The notes beneath the pieces were generated by a model. That model was not told the DNA's origin and did not search any database. It saw only the letters and a list, made by a program, of their open reading frames with translations. 64,000 nt of DNA from an uncultured Flaviramulus sp. (lineage in GTDB: Bacteria > Bacteroidota > Bacteroidia > Flavobacteriales > Flavobacteriaceae). Location of the stretch: contig CANMUP010000003.1 in NCBI GenBank assembly GCA_947501105.1, forward strand, positions 248,001 to 312,000, given 5' to 3'. The translations under genes were made by a program, and so were the position numbers. Position 1 is the stretch's first letter. The number at the start of each line of letters is the position of its first letter. Below are positions 56,596-64,000 of the stretch, piece by piece.

Positions 56596-58509
56596 ATGAA
56601 AAAAATTCTCCTATTTATTTGCTTTATAATATCAAATTGCATTTTCTCGCAAGATGTTTCAATCTCCACAAGATTTAGTGAAGATGGGGCTTTATATGAT
56701 AGTATAAATACGTCTCCAAAAACCTTAACTCTATTTAAAAAAAATGAGAAATGTATAGTCATTGATTATTTGGGAAAGGACAATTACAAAGTACAATATA
56801 AAGAATGGGTTGGGTTTTTAAATTCTGATTTTTTATTGATTAATGAAGAAATGATGGATTTATACTATGATTTTCAGGAGAAAGAAAGGCTTAAGGTTAT
56901 AGAGGAAAGAGAAAACAGAAAAAAAAAGATACAAGAGATAGTAAGAAATAGTCCAGCGGAAAAAGCTCGAAGACAACGAGATTCCATTGCTAAAGCTAAA
57001 GAAGCAGAAAGACAACGATTAGCAGCACAAGAGTTACTACGAAAACAAGCAGAAGAGAACGCCAGAAGGCAACGAGATTCCATTGCTAAAGCTAAAGAAG
57101 CAGAAAGACAACGATTAGCAGCACAAGAGTTACTACGTAAACAATCAGAGGAGAAAGCCCTAAGACAACGAGATTCCATTGCTAAAGCTAAAGAAGCAGA
57201 AAGACAACGATTAGCAGCACAAGAGTTACTACGAAAACAATCAGAGGAGAAAGCCCGAAGACAACGAGATTCCATTGCTAAAGCTAAAGAAGCAGAAAGA
57301 CAACGATTAGCGGCACAAGAGTTACTACGAAAACAAGCAGAAGAGAAAGCCCGAAGACAACGAGATTCCATTGCTAAAGTTAAAGAAGTAGAAAGACAAC
57401 GAATAGCAGCACAAGAGTTACTACGTAAACAATCAGAGGAGAAAGCCCTAAGACAACGAGATTCCATTGCTAAAGCTAAAGAAGCAGAAAGACAACGATT
57501 AGCAGCACAAGAGTTACTACGAAAACAATCAGAGGAGAAAGCCCGAAGACAACGAGATTCCATTGCTAAAGCTAAAGAAGCAGAAAGACAACGATTAGCG
57601 GCACAAGAGTTACTACGAAAACAAGCAGAAGAGAAAGCCCGAAGACAACGAGATTCCATTGCTAAAGTTAAAGAAGTAGAAAGACAACGAATAGCAGCAC
57701 AAGAGTTACTACGTAAACAATCAGAGGAGAAAGCCCGAAGACAACGAGATTACATTGCTAAAGCTAAAGAAGTAGAAAGACAACGATTAGCAGCACAAGA
57801 GTTACTACGAAAACAAGCAGAAGAGAAGGCCCGAAGACAACGAGATTCCATTGCTAACGCTAAAGAAGTAGAAAGACAACGATTAGCTGCACAAGAATTA
57901 TTACGAAAACAAGCAGAAGAGAAAGCCCAAAGACAACGAGATTCTATAGCTAAAGCAAAGGAAATAGAAAAGCAACGATTAGCAGCAAAAGAGTTATTAC
58001 GAAAACAAGTTGAAGAGAAAGCCCAAAGAAAACGTGATTCTATAGCTAAGGCAAAGGAAGTTAAAAAACAAGATGTTCAAAAGGATAAGTTAAGGAACAA
58101 TTGTAAATACTTAATTAATGAATATGATGAGTTTTATAAGGAAAAATTAATTAGAACAGAGCTTTACAGAATCAATAAAAATGTGACTGCAGAATTGTAT
58201 AGGCAGGGAAAAACTGTAAATGTTTTTTTAACCTTATCTAAAAACTTAGGTTGTGCTAGTTATTTACCTAGCAATAGATCTTCAGTAAAAATCACACTTG
58301 AAAATAATCAAGCAATAATGTTATATCACTCATGGAATATTGATTGCGAAAATTTTAATTTTAAGGGAAGAATTTCAAATTCACAGATACAAAAATTAAA
58401 ACAATCTCCAATTAAATCTATACTATTTAAGGGCACAAAAAATACAAGTGATATTTCAGATTTAGATTATAAAAACTTTTTTATTGATAAGCTTAAATGC
58501 ATTGAGTAA
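56596..58509 (+). CDS. Exported coiled-coil protein with twelve 32-residue repeats
   Basis: A 637-residue protein. Signal peptide 1-19 (ending NCIFSQ), an SH3-like N-terminal domain (about 25-90, with a YKVQYKEWVGFLN core), then residues about 120-503 of tandem 32-residue repeats. The consensus opens EEKARRQRDSIAKAKEAERQ and closes RLAAQELLRKQ. They are highly charged and should form a long single alpha-helix or coiled coil. A C-terminal domain of about 130 residues (RTELYRINKNVTAELYRQGK, IDCENFNFKGRIS) is of unknown family. It may span the periplasm or act as a scaffold. The gene stands alone between a gap and the convergent methyltransferase gene; repeat number probably varies between strains. 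Confidence 0.85.
   Translation: MKKILLFICFIISNCIFSQDVSISTRFSEDGALYDSINTSPKTLTLFKKNEKCIVIDYLGKDNYKVQYKEWVGFLNSDFLLINEEMMDLYYDFQEKERLKVIEERENRKKKIQEIVRNSPAEKARRQRDSIAKAKEAERQRLAAQELLRKQAEENARRQRDSIAKAKEAERQRLAAQELLRKQSEEKALRQRDSIAKAKEAERQRLAAQELLRKQSEEKARRQRDSIAKAKEAERQRLAAQELLRKQAEEKARRQRDSIAKVKEVERQRIAAQELLRKQSEEKALRQRDSIAKAKEAERQRLAAQELLRKQSEEKARRQRDSIAKAKEAERQRLAAQELLRKQAEEKARRQRDSIAKVKEVERQRIAAQELLRKQSEEKARRQRDYIAKAKEVERQRLAAQELLRKQAEEKARRQRDSIANAKEVERQRLAAQELLRKQAEEKAQRQRDSIAKAKEIEKQRLAAKELLRKQVEEKAQRKRDSIAKAKEVKKQDVQKDKLRNNCKYLINEYDEFYKEKLIRTELYRINKNVTAELYRQGKTVNVFLTLSKNLGCASYLPSNRSSVKITLENNQAIMLYHSWNIDCENFNFKGRISNSQIQKLKQSPIKSILFKGTKNTSDISDLDYKNFFIDKLKCIE
56953..58104 (+). repeat. Twelve tandem 96-bp coding repeats
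   Basis: The period is exactly 96 bp: the marker GATTCCATTGC recurs every 96 bases from 56980. Units 3-5 (57145-57432) and units 6-8 (57433-57720) look identical over the full 288 bases, including shared variant codons such as the AAAGTTAAAGAAGTAGAAAG block, so there was a recent block duplication. The last two or three units are more diverged, as at the edge of an array. Confidence 0.95.
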
Positions 58510-58525
58510 GTGGTGTACTAATTCT

Positions 58526-59707
58526 CTAATCTGTTTTAGTACAAATAATTACAATTTTATGATTATCAATATCTGTAGTAAAAAATAAGTACATTTTTCC
58601 ACCGTCTTTAATATTAAATTTTTTTCTGATTTGCTGAACGGTTTCTGGGAAATTTCGTGTTGTAATATTAGCCTTTTTAATAACTTCCTTTTTTAATGTC
58701 TTTTTACTGAAAGGCAATACCTTTTCAATTTTAAAGCACCTTCCGGGAAAATTTAAAAGCAATTCGCTAGTATATAAATGAGAATGTTGATGAAGCTTAA
58801 AAATATTCAACTGTTTTGATATTGAATGAAATCCACCTCCTTTTAAAATGGCGCTATTTGGTTCGTATAAATAGTAGATTGGTTGGCTATATCTTGATTC
58901 TAAACCTTTTTCTTCTTCTAGACTAAACTGAAAATAATCTTTTATTTCATTTTTAATATTTACAGTTTCAATACCGATTTTTCCACAAAAACCTCGCTCT
59001 AAAATCCAAAGTAATTCTTTTACTTCATTATTTACAGCTACTACATGAATTGTTTTTACATACCCCAATTCGTTGATGCCAACAGAAAAATCGAGTAGTG
59101 GAGAAGTTTTAATTAAAATGTTTTTTGAATGCTTAAAAAGTAAATCTGAATATTCTGGAATGTTAGGCAAACAATCTTTTAAAAAGAAAACTTTGCCTTT
59201 GCTATCATGTCGTCTCGATGGATCAATATAAATCCAATTGTATGATTTTTTACTCGTTTTTAAATATTCAATGCCATCAACATTATGCGTTTTTATGTTT
59301 TCAATATTGAGTTGTTTGTAATTATAGCTAACAATATTAGAAAGCTTTTCATTAATTTCACAATGCTCTACAGTTTTAAAGTGTTTTGAAAAGTAGTAAC
59401 AATCCACTCCAAAACCTCCAGTTAAATCTATAATAGACTCACCATTAATTAAACTTGACTTGTGTTTTGCTGTAATTTCAGATGATGTTTGCTCAATGTT
59501 TAATTTATTGGGATAGTATATGTTTTCGGTATTAAACCATGTTGTTAATTTTTTTTCACAGCGTTTTTTTGCTTCAATTTGCTCGATAACTTCTTTGGTT
59601 TCTACTTCATTAAAAGTGATTCCTTTTAGCAGTAATTTTGAAACATCGGCATTTAAGTTTTTATTTATAAACTCTTGAATGTCAATATTTAAAATAGAAG
59701 GGTTCAA
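58526..59707 (-). CDS. Class I SAM-dependent methyltransferase with THUMP-like C-terminal domain
   Basis: A 393-residue cytoplasmic protein. The SAM-binding motif is DLTGGFGVDCYYFSK near residue 97. The acidic loop and YIDPSRRHDSKGKVFFLKDC at about 165 are characteristic of a Bacteroidota family annotated as class I methyltransferase with a THUMP-like domain, which points to an RNA substrate (inference). It starts with TTG at 59707, and the upstream frame closes just before. It is six bases downstream of the AI-2E transporter gene. Confidence 0.82.
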   Translation of the reverse strand: MNPSILNIDIQEFINKNLNADVSKLLLKGITFNEVETKEVIEQIEAKKRCEKKLTTWFNTENIYYPNKLNIEQTSSEITAKHKSSLINGESIIDLTGGFGVDCYYFSKHFKTVEHCEINEKLSNIVSYNYKQLNIENIKTHNVDGIEYLKTSKKSYNWIYIDPSRRHDSKGKVFFLKDCLPNIPEYSDLLFKHSKNILIKTSPLLDFSVGINELGYVKTIHVVAVNNEVKELLWILERGFCGKIGIETVNIKNEIKDYFQFSLEEEKGLESRYSQPIYYLYEPNSAILKGGGFHSISKQLNIFKLHQHSHLYTSELLLNFPGRCFKIEKVLPFSKKTLKKEVIKKANITTRNFPETVQQIRKKFNIKDGGKMYLFFTTDIDNHKIVIICTKTD

Positions 59708-59713
59708 CAGAAA

Positions 59714-60802
59714 TTATAAGCCTTTAGTGAGTTTTTTTACAATCTTGTTTTCTGATAAAAACTCTTTTAAAATCACTTTAATTGCAGTATAAGCTGGTAC
59801 GGCAATTATTAAACCAATCACCCCAAATAAAATACCAGTAATTAGAATAATTAGGAAAATCTCTAAAGGATGCGATTTTACACTTTTTGAAAAAATTATC
59901 GGCTGACTTCCAAAATTATCTACTAATTGTCCAATCATGAATACTATAAACACCCAAAATGTTTTAGGTAAAATAACATCACTAAAACTTTCACCAAGAT
60001 TACTCGTCATGGTTAATGTTATCATTAATAAAGCTCCAACTAAGGGACCAACGTATGGAATTAAATTAAGCAATGCGCATAAAAAAGCAATAACTACCGC
60101 ATTTTCAACACCAATTATTAAAAGGCCAATAGTGTAAATTATAAACAGAATCAAAATTTGAAAAATTAGACCAACAAAGTACCTAGATAGTAAATCTTTT
60201 ATTTTAGTTGAAGAGTTTTTCCAGCGCGATTCTTTACTATCTGGGATAAAAGTTAGAATTCCGTTTTCAAACAATTTACTGTCCTTCAAAAAGAAAAAAG
60301 AGATAAATAAAACTGAAAATAGTCCAATACTAAAACTTCCCAATCCACTAACAATGGAGTTTAAGAAGTTAGGTATTATCGCAAAATCTATTTTGGACAA
60401 GAGATTTGAATCTTTTAAAGATTGCTCAACATCAATTTGATGTAAATCAAAATAGGTAATAATTTCAGCATATAAATTTTCAATATTGTTTTGTAATTCA
60501 TTAATGTTTAATAGCGATAAATTTTGACCTTGCTTCATAATTAAAGGGATAAACAAGCCCATTAAACCAATAAATATGCCTAATAAAAGAATAATTGTAA
60601 CTATAACGGCTAGTGTATTATTAAACTTTAATCGTCTGCGTAAGAATAAAATAATTGGTCGGCCAATTAACGAAATAACTGCAGCTATTGCTACATATAC
60701 AATAACGGATTGTATTTGATATAGAAAGTACAAAACCAGCGCAATGCCTAAAATAATAGCTAATGCTCTTAAGATACCGTTAGAAATTGTGTTTGAGTTC
60801 AT
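59714..60802 (-). CDS. AI-2E family transporter (PerM/YdiK-like)
   Basis: A 362-residue inner-membrane protein with about eight hydrophobic segments. The family segments are LSRYFVGLIFQILILFIIYT and ALLNLIPYVGPLVGALLMIT (the conserved N-x-I-P-Y-x-G-P) and SKSVKSHPLEIFLIIL with GLIIAVPAYTAIKVILKEF. The family exports AI-2-like or other small solutes, or acts as Na+/H+ antiporters; substrate uncertain. It lies between the TrmH-type gene upstream (22 bases) and the methyltransferase gene. Confidence 0.92.
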   Translation of the reverse strand: MNSNTISNGILRALAIILGIALVLYFLYQIQSVIVYVAIAAVISLIGRPIILFLRRRLKFNNTLAVIVTIILLLGIFIGLMGLFIPLIMKQGQNLSLLNINELQNNIENLYAEIITYFDLHQIDVEQSLKDSNLLSKIDFAIIPNFLNSIVSGLGSFSIGLFSVLFISFFFLKDSKLFENGILTFIPDSKESRWKNSSTKIKDLLSRYFVGLIFQILILFIIYTIGLLIIGVENAVVIAFLCALLNLIPYVGPLVGALLMITLTMTSNLGESFSDVILPKTFWVFIVFMIGQLVDNFGSQPIIFSKSVKSHPLEIFLIILITGILFGVIGLIIAVPAYTAIKVILKEFLSENKIVKKLTKGL

Positions 60803-60823
60803 GGAGTAAATATATAAAACAGT

Positions 60824-61324
60824 TTACAAAAGTTGTTTAGTCATTTCGTATAAAGCAACATTTGTAGCTTGTACCACATTCATGCTGCTATTTTGCCCAA
60901 ACATATCTATGTGAATGATAGCGTCTGAAATTTTTAGAATATGTTCTGAAACTCCAAAATTTTCATCACCAATAATTAAAGCGATTGGTTTTTCTTTAGA
61001 AAAATTAAAAGAGTGGATTGGTTTGCTAGTATTTGTGATTTCTAATGAAATAATTTGATAGTTTTCATTTTTTAAACCTTCAACAATTTTTGAAACCGAT
61101 TTTGCAATCTCATAACTAACCACTTTTTCGGTAGCTCTGGAGGTCTTAGTCATTTTTCGCCCAAACGGAATGTGTTCTCCGCAAAGGACAAGTTTTTCAA
61201 TACCAAAAGCATCAGCAATTCTAAATAAGCTTCCAATATTTGGAGCATTGGTAACATTGTCGCAAACCAAAGTTATTGGGAATGTTTGTTTTTTAAAGTT
61301 GGTATTGTAGTGGGAGAGTTGCAA
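60824..61324 (-). CDS. TrmH-family SPOUT RNA methyltransferase
   Basis: A 166-residue SPOUT enzyme without an extra N-terminal domain. Motif 1 is VTNAPNIGSLFRIADAFGI, motif 2 is ALIIGDENFGVSEHIL and motif 3 is GQNSSMNVVQATNVALYEM, which form the knotted SAM site. It probably methylates a ribose 2'-OH in tRNA or rRNA; the exact target is unknown. The start is TTG at 61324, because the frame upstream meets a stop before any ATG and the MQLSHYN opening fits the family. Confidence 0.9.
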   Translation of the reverse strand: MQLSHYNTNFKKQTFPITLVCDNVTNAPNIGSLFRIADAFGIEKLVLCGEHIPFGRKMTKTSRATEKVVSYEIAKSVSKIVEGLKNENYQIISLEITNTSKPIHSFNFSKEKPIALIIGDENFGVSEHILKISDAIIHIDMFGQNSSMNVVQATNVALYEMTKQLL

Positions 61325-61383
61325 GTAATGTTTATTTATTTAGACGTTTATCGTTTAGTAGTTTGACCAAGAATTCACAGATG

Positions 61384-61557
61384 TTAGTTTGATTGTATCA
61401 AATAAATGATTAATACAGGTATTACTAAGCATAACAAAACGAATATATAAGCTATCCTTTTTTGTTTTTTGGTTAATTGATTTTTACTGTTCTTGTTTAT
61501 TGAATACTCAGAAGAAAAATCAAATAAAGAAAATATTATTTTTAAAATATCATTCAT
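61384..61557 (-). CDS. Small predicted membrane protein, 57 residues
   Basis: A short open frame from ATG 61557 to TAA 61384. It begins MNDILKIIFSLFDF, has a Lys/Gln-rich middle (NQLTKKQKRIAY) and then a single hydrophobic segment of about 18-20 residues (IFVLLCLVIPVLIIYLI) with a short tail. The positive-inside charge before the helix fits a small inner-membrane protein. It lies in the operon between DUF4159 and the TrmH-type gene, 23 bases after the former, which supports it being real. No family recognised. Confidence 0.6.
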   Translation of the reverse strand: MNDILKIIFSLFDFSSEYSINKNSKNQLTKKQKRIAYIFVLLCLVIPVLIIYLIQSN

Positions 61558-61580
61558 TCATGAATTTGTAGCTACATATA

Positions 61581-62222
61581 TTAATTTTCAAAAGCATATT
61601 TAACAATGTTAGCACCCATTTTTAGAGCTTTTTCTCTAACATCAGCAGGATCGTTATGTACCTCTTCATCTTCCCAACCATCACCTAAATCGCTTTCATA
61701 GGTAAACAGTAAAACCAATCTATCTTTATTGAAAATACCAAATGCTTGCGGACGTTTGCCATCATGTTCATGTATTTTTGGCAAGCCTTTTTTGAATTTA
61801 TATACGTTATTGAATATTTTATGATTTGCAGGTAACTCCACTAATTCTTGATTTGGAAACACTTTTTTTAATTCTTTGGTAATGTAAGGTTGCATACCGT
61901 AATTATCATCAATGTGTAAAAAACCACCAGAAATTAAATAATTACGTAGGTTTTCAGCATCAGTTTCACTAAAAAACACATTACCATGACCTGTCATGTG
62001 TAAAAACGGATACTGAAAAATATCAGTACTACCAACTTCAACAGTTTGAGGTTTAGAATTTATCTTAGTATTTATATTACTATTACAAAACGCAATAAGA
62101 TTAGGTAATGCAGTAGGGTTACCATACCAATCGCCACCACCTTTATATTTTAGAATAGCTAAATCTTGACTGAAAGAGAAAAAAGAAAAGAGAAAAAAGA
62201 AAAGAGAAAAAATTAACTTCAT
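61581..62222 (-). CDS. DUF4159 domain protein, exported
   Basis: A 213-residue protein with a signal peptide (1-18, ending FFSFSQ). It matches the DUF4159 pattern: LKYKGGGDWYGNPTALPNLI, FLHMTGHGNVFFSETDAENL, LISGGFLHIDDNYGM and FTYESDLGDGWEDEEVHNDP. The glutamine amidotransferase-like fold lacks an obvious nucleophile. Function unknown. It is one base from the rsmE gene, as commonly arranged in flavobacteria. Confidence 0.88.
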   Translation of the reverse strand: MKLIFSLFFFLFSFFSFSQDLAILKYKGGGDWYGNPTALPNLIAFCNSNINTKINSKPQTVEVGSTDIFQYPFLHMTGHGNVFFSETDAENLRNYLISGGFLHIDDNYGMQPYITKELKKVFPNQELVELPANHKIFNNVYKFKKGLPKIHEHDGKRPQAFGIFNKDRLVLLFTYESDLGDGWEDEEVHNDPADVREKALKMGANIVKYAFEN

Positions 62223-62223
62223 A

Positions 62224-62928
62224 TTACTCGTTTATAAAAGCGACTGAGTGACAAGCAACTATTGCCGCAGTTTCAGTACGTAATCTGGTTTCACCCAAAG
62301 TTACAGGAATAAAATTATTAGACAACGCCATTTCTATTTCTTTAACAGAAAAATCGCCTTCTGGTCCAATTAAAATAGTAACGTTTTGATTTGGTTTTAA
62401 TTCTTGTTTTAAAGATTTTCTATCGGTTTCCTCGCAATGCGCAATAAATAAATAGCCATTAAAGTCTTGTTTTATAAAGGTTTTAAAAGAAATCGCTTCA
62501 TTTAGTTTTGGCATATGGCAATTTAAAGATTGTTTCATAGCAGATTGCAAAATCTTTTCGTAACGCTCTGCTTTTATAACTTTTCGTTCGCTATGGTCAC
62601 AGATAATTGGCGTGATGCTATCGATACCAATTTCGGTAGCCTTTTCTAAAAACCATTCGTATCGATCATTCATTTTTGTTGGTGCTACTGCAAGATGCAA
62701 ATTGTAATTTCTTTTTGTTTGTTGGGTTTTAGTAACAACCGTAGCAATGCATTTGTTAATATTTGGTATCGTAATTTCTGCAGTAAACAACCAACCTTTT
62801 CCGTTTGTAATATGCAAAGTATCTCCAACATTTTTGCGTAATACTTTTACAATATGTTTACTTTCTTCTTTACTAAAAGTAAATTGTGTGGTGCTTTCTG
62901 ATATGTCTGAATTGTAAAAGAGTTGCAT
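62224..62928 (-). CDS. rsmE: 16S rRNA (uracil1498-N3)-methyltransferase RsmE
   Basis: A 234-residue SPOUT methyltransferase that modifies U1498 of 16S rRNA. The N-terminal PUA-like part has LRKNVGDTLHITNGKGWLF. The catalytic domain has AVAPTKMNDRYEWFLEKATE, CDHSERKVIKAERYEKI, LIGPEGDFSVKEIEMA and LGETRLRTETAAIVA, all diagnostic for RsmE. Intact and of normal length. It lies four bases after the small membrane protein gene at 62933 and just before DUF4159. Confidence 0.96.
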   Translation of the reverse strand: MQLFYNSDISESTTQFTFSKEESKHIVKVLRKNVGDTLHITNGKGWLFTAEITIPNINKCIATVVTKTQQTKRNYNLHLAVAPTKMNDRYEWFLEKATEIGIDSITPIICDHSERKVIKAERYEKILQSAMKQSLNCHMPKLNEAISFKTFIKQDFNGYLFIAHCEETDRKSLKQELKPNQNVTILIGPEGDFSVKEIEMALSNNFIPVTLGETRLRTETAAIVACHSVAFINE

Positions 62929-62932
62929 TTTG

Positions 62933-63400
62933 CTAATTTAATTTAAAATGTCTTCGATGAATTATAAATTTTGTTATTGATATAATCAAGTTAAATAAAA
63001 AAATAAATTGAGCTAAAACAAATAATAAAAGAATAATACTAAAAAACGTAATATAATTTGATAAGTCATCAAATAAAGGAAAGTTTGAATTATTACTAAA
63101 GGTTTTAAAATATACTTGACCAATTATAGAAAAAATAAAGGAACCTATACTAATATAGAGATGAAAATTTGTTAGAAATTTAAATAGCTCAACTTTCTTA
63201 AGAAGAAAATAAATAAAACCAATTAAAATAAATAAAAAGGAAAAAAAAATTCCAAAGTGACGATAAGTAATGATATAATAAGTGTCATGAATATTTATGT
63301 CCAGAATATCATCGGGTTTATAAAAAAGAAGAGTAAATACAAAAATGGTTACGGCTGTTAACCAAAAATAGAAATATGGCTTTTTATACAAATGTTTCAT
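62933..63400 (-). CDS. Membrane protein of unknown function, four helices
   Basis: A 155-residue protein with hydrophobic segments at about 8-25, 49-66, 81-100 and 118-145. DIHDTYYIITYRHFGIFFSF between the first two is its most distinctive part. No enzyme motif is visible. Similar small membrane proteins with an (I/V)HDTYY motif occur widely in Bacteroidota without known role (from memory). It sits between tsaD and rsmE, two and four bases away, and belongs to that transcript. Confidence 0.75.
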   Translation of the reverse strand: MKHLYKKPYFYFWLTAVTIFVFTLLFYKPDDILDINIHDTYYIITYRHFGIFFSFLFILIGFIYFLLKKVELFKFLTNFHLYISIGSFIFSIIGQVYFKTFSNNSNFPLFDDLSNYITFFSIILLLFVLAQFIFLFNLIISITKFIIHRRHFKLN

Positions 63401-63402
63401 AT

Positions 63403-64000
63403 TTAAATCTTCAACCTAGCAGAAGCCATAACACTTTGTTCAGCAAAATCGCCTTCTAAGTATTTTAAATAGCCAACTATAGCAATCATAGCAGCATTAT
63501 CAGTAGTAAACTCAAACTTGGGCACATAAGTTGTCCACCCAAATTTTTGTTCACCATCTTTAAGCGCTTGTCTTATCCCAGAGTTTGCCGATACACCACC
63601 ACCAATAGCAATATGCTTTATATCGGTTTGTTTTGTCGCAAGCTTTAGTTTATCAATCAAAATACCAATAATAGTATATTGAATAGAAGCGCAAATATCG
63701 TTTAAGTTTTCCTTAATAAAATTCGGATTAGCTTTTACTTCACGTTGAATAAAATACAAAATTGCTGTTTTTAAACCCGAAAAGCTAAAGTTTAAGCCAT
63801 CAACTCTTGGTTTAGTAAATTGGTATGCTTTTGGGTTTCCTAATTGCGCACGTTTATCAATTTCTGGTCCAGCAGGATAGCCTAAGCCAAGAATTTTTCC
63901 GCTTTTATCAAAGGCTTCGCCAACTGCATCATCAATGGTTTCGCCAATAACAGACATATTAAAATAATTATCAACTCTAACAATTTGTGTGTGTCCGCCA
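63403..64000 (-). CDS. tsaD: tRNA N6-threonylcarbamoyladenosine transferase TsaD, C-terminal part (runs off the window)
   Basis: The minus strand is open from the window edge, giving about 199 residues. It enters at GGHTQIVRVDNYFNMSVIGE and TIDDAVGEAFDKSGKILGLG, then LNFSFSGLKTAILYF, IAIGGGVSANSGIRQAL and TDNAAMIAIVGYLKYL. These are the ASKHA-fold nucleotide and metal motifs of TsaD/Kae1, which transfers the threonylcarbamoyl group to A37 of ANN-decoding tRNAs. The Met at 63957 is internal, not the start. The N-terminal HxxxH metal motif lies outside. Confidence 0.96.
   Translation of the reverse strand, partial: GGHTQIVRVDNYFNMSVIGETIDDAVGEAFDKSGKILGLGYPAGPEIDKRAQLGNPKAYQFTKPRVDGLNFSFSGLKTAILYFIQREVKANPNFIKENLNDICASIQYTIIGILIDKLKLATKQTDIKHIAIGGGVSANSGIRQALKDGEQKFGWTTYVPKFEFTTDNAAMIAIVGYLKYLEGDFAEQSVMASARLKI

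Noticed and set aside
56874-57659. Long minus-strand open frame across the 96-bp repeats
   Set aside because: It is a mirror of the sense repeats (period divisible by 3, biased codons), rich in Ser/Cys/Arg, with no start context. The sense protein has a signal peptide and a unique C-domain.
56953-58104. Regular repeats considered as a CRISPR array
   Set aside because: There are no unique spacers. The whole 96-bp unit repeats and is translated; no cas genes are present.

Overview
The window comes from a low-GC, probably marine member of the Flavobacteriaceae (phylum Bacteroidota). The evidence is two SusC/SusD pairs, a hybrid two-component regulator, FecR/ECF signalling, type IX secretion C-terminal domains, SusD-type lipoproteins, promoters of the TTG-N20-TAnnTTTG form, and several TTG starts. 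No genus can be named from the sequence alone.

Layout. (1) 1-8328: a LacI-type regulator, cut by the window edge, faces a complete hexuronate operon. The operon encodes an SDR mannonate/fructuronate oxidoreductase, UxuA, UxaC, KdgK, KDPG aldolase and a DctP-DctQ-DctM TRAP transporter. Two palindromic operators straddle its promoter. (2) 8323-8860: remnants of two lost genes, a LuxR-type HTH tail and a phosphoesterase-like tail, joined head to head as if by one deletion. (3) 8993-17574: ECF sigma, FecR anti-sigma, STN-domain SusC, SusD and an organophosphate:phosphate-antiporter (OPA) type MFS carrier, closed by a terminator. (4) 17759-23463: a MetR-like LysR regulator divergent from a DUF5916 outer-membrane protein, two GNAT acetyltransferases and an Asp/Glu racemase. 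(5) 23534-50847: a 27-kb polysaccharide utilisation locus (PUL). It has a 1369-residue hybrid two-component regulator, a GH109-like Gfo/Idh/MocA protein, SusC/SusD, a PKD-LamG surface lipoprotein, two sulfatases, a DUF3472-like lipoprotein, a giant secreted BNR-propeller/PKD/LamG protein, a fibronectin-type lipoprotein, a secreted LamG protein and a PhoD-like phosphatase. (6) 51198-51696: tRNA-Arg(UCU) with terminator, a direct repeat and a truncated gene remnant. (7) 51804-64000: chromosomal genes, namely a fatty acid hydroxylase-like protein, a sulfite dehydrogenase/cytochrome c/rhodanese operon, a 96-bp-repeat coiled-coil protein, and a housekeeping run (methyltransferase, AI-2E transporter, TrmH-type SPOUT, a 57-residue membrane peptide, DUF4159, RsmE, membrane protein, TsaD).

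How the parts may work together. Region 1 would convert glucuronate to pyruvate and glyceraldehyde-3-phosphate (UxaC, SDR, UxuA, KdgK, KdgA) after TRAP import. Region 3 looks like a self-sensing outer-membrane uptake system whose inner-membrane carrier keeps the phosphate-binding arginines of GlpT, so it may handle a phosphorylated compound. Region 5 has the regulation, uptake and desulfation genes of a PUL but no recognisable backbone-cleaving glycosidase or lyase. The cutting function, if local, must lie in the GH109-like protein, the BNR propeller protein, the DUF3472 lipoprotein or the PhoD-like protein. This is the best candidate in the window for an undescribed system, with a sulfated and possibly phosphorylated glycan as target (inference).

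Limits: family names rest on motifs read by eye. No database search was possible, and substrate statements are inference.
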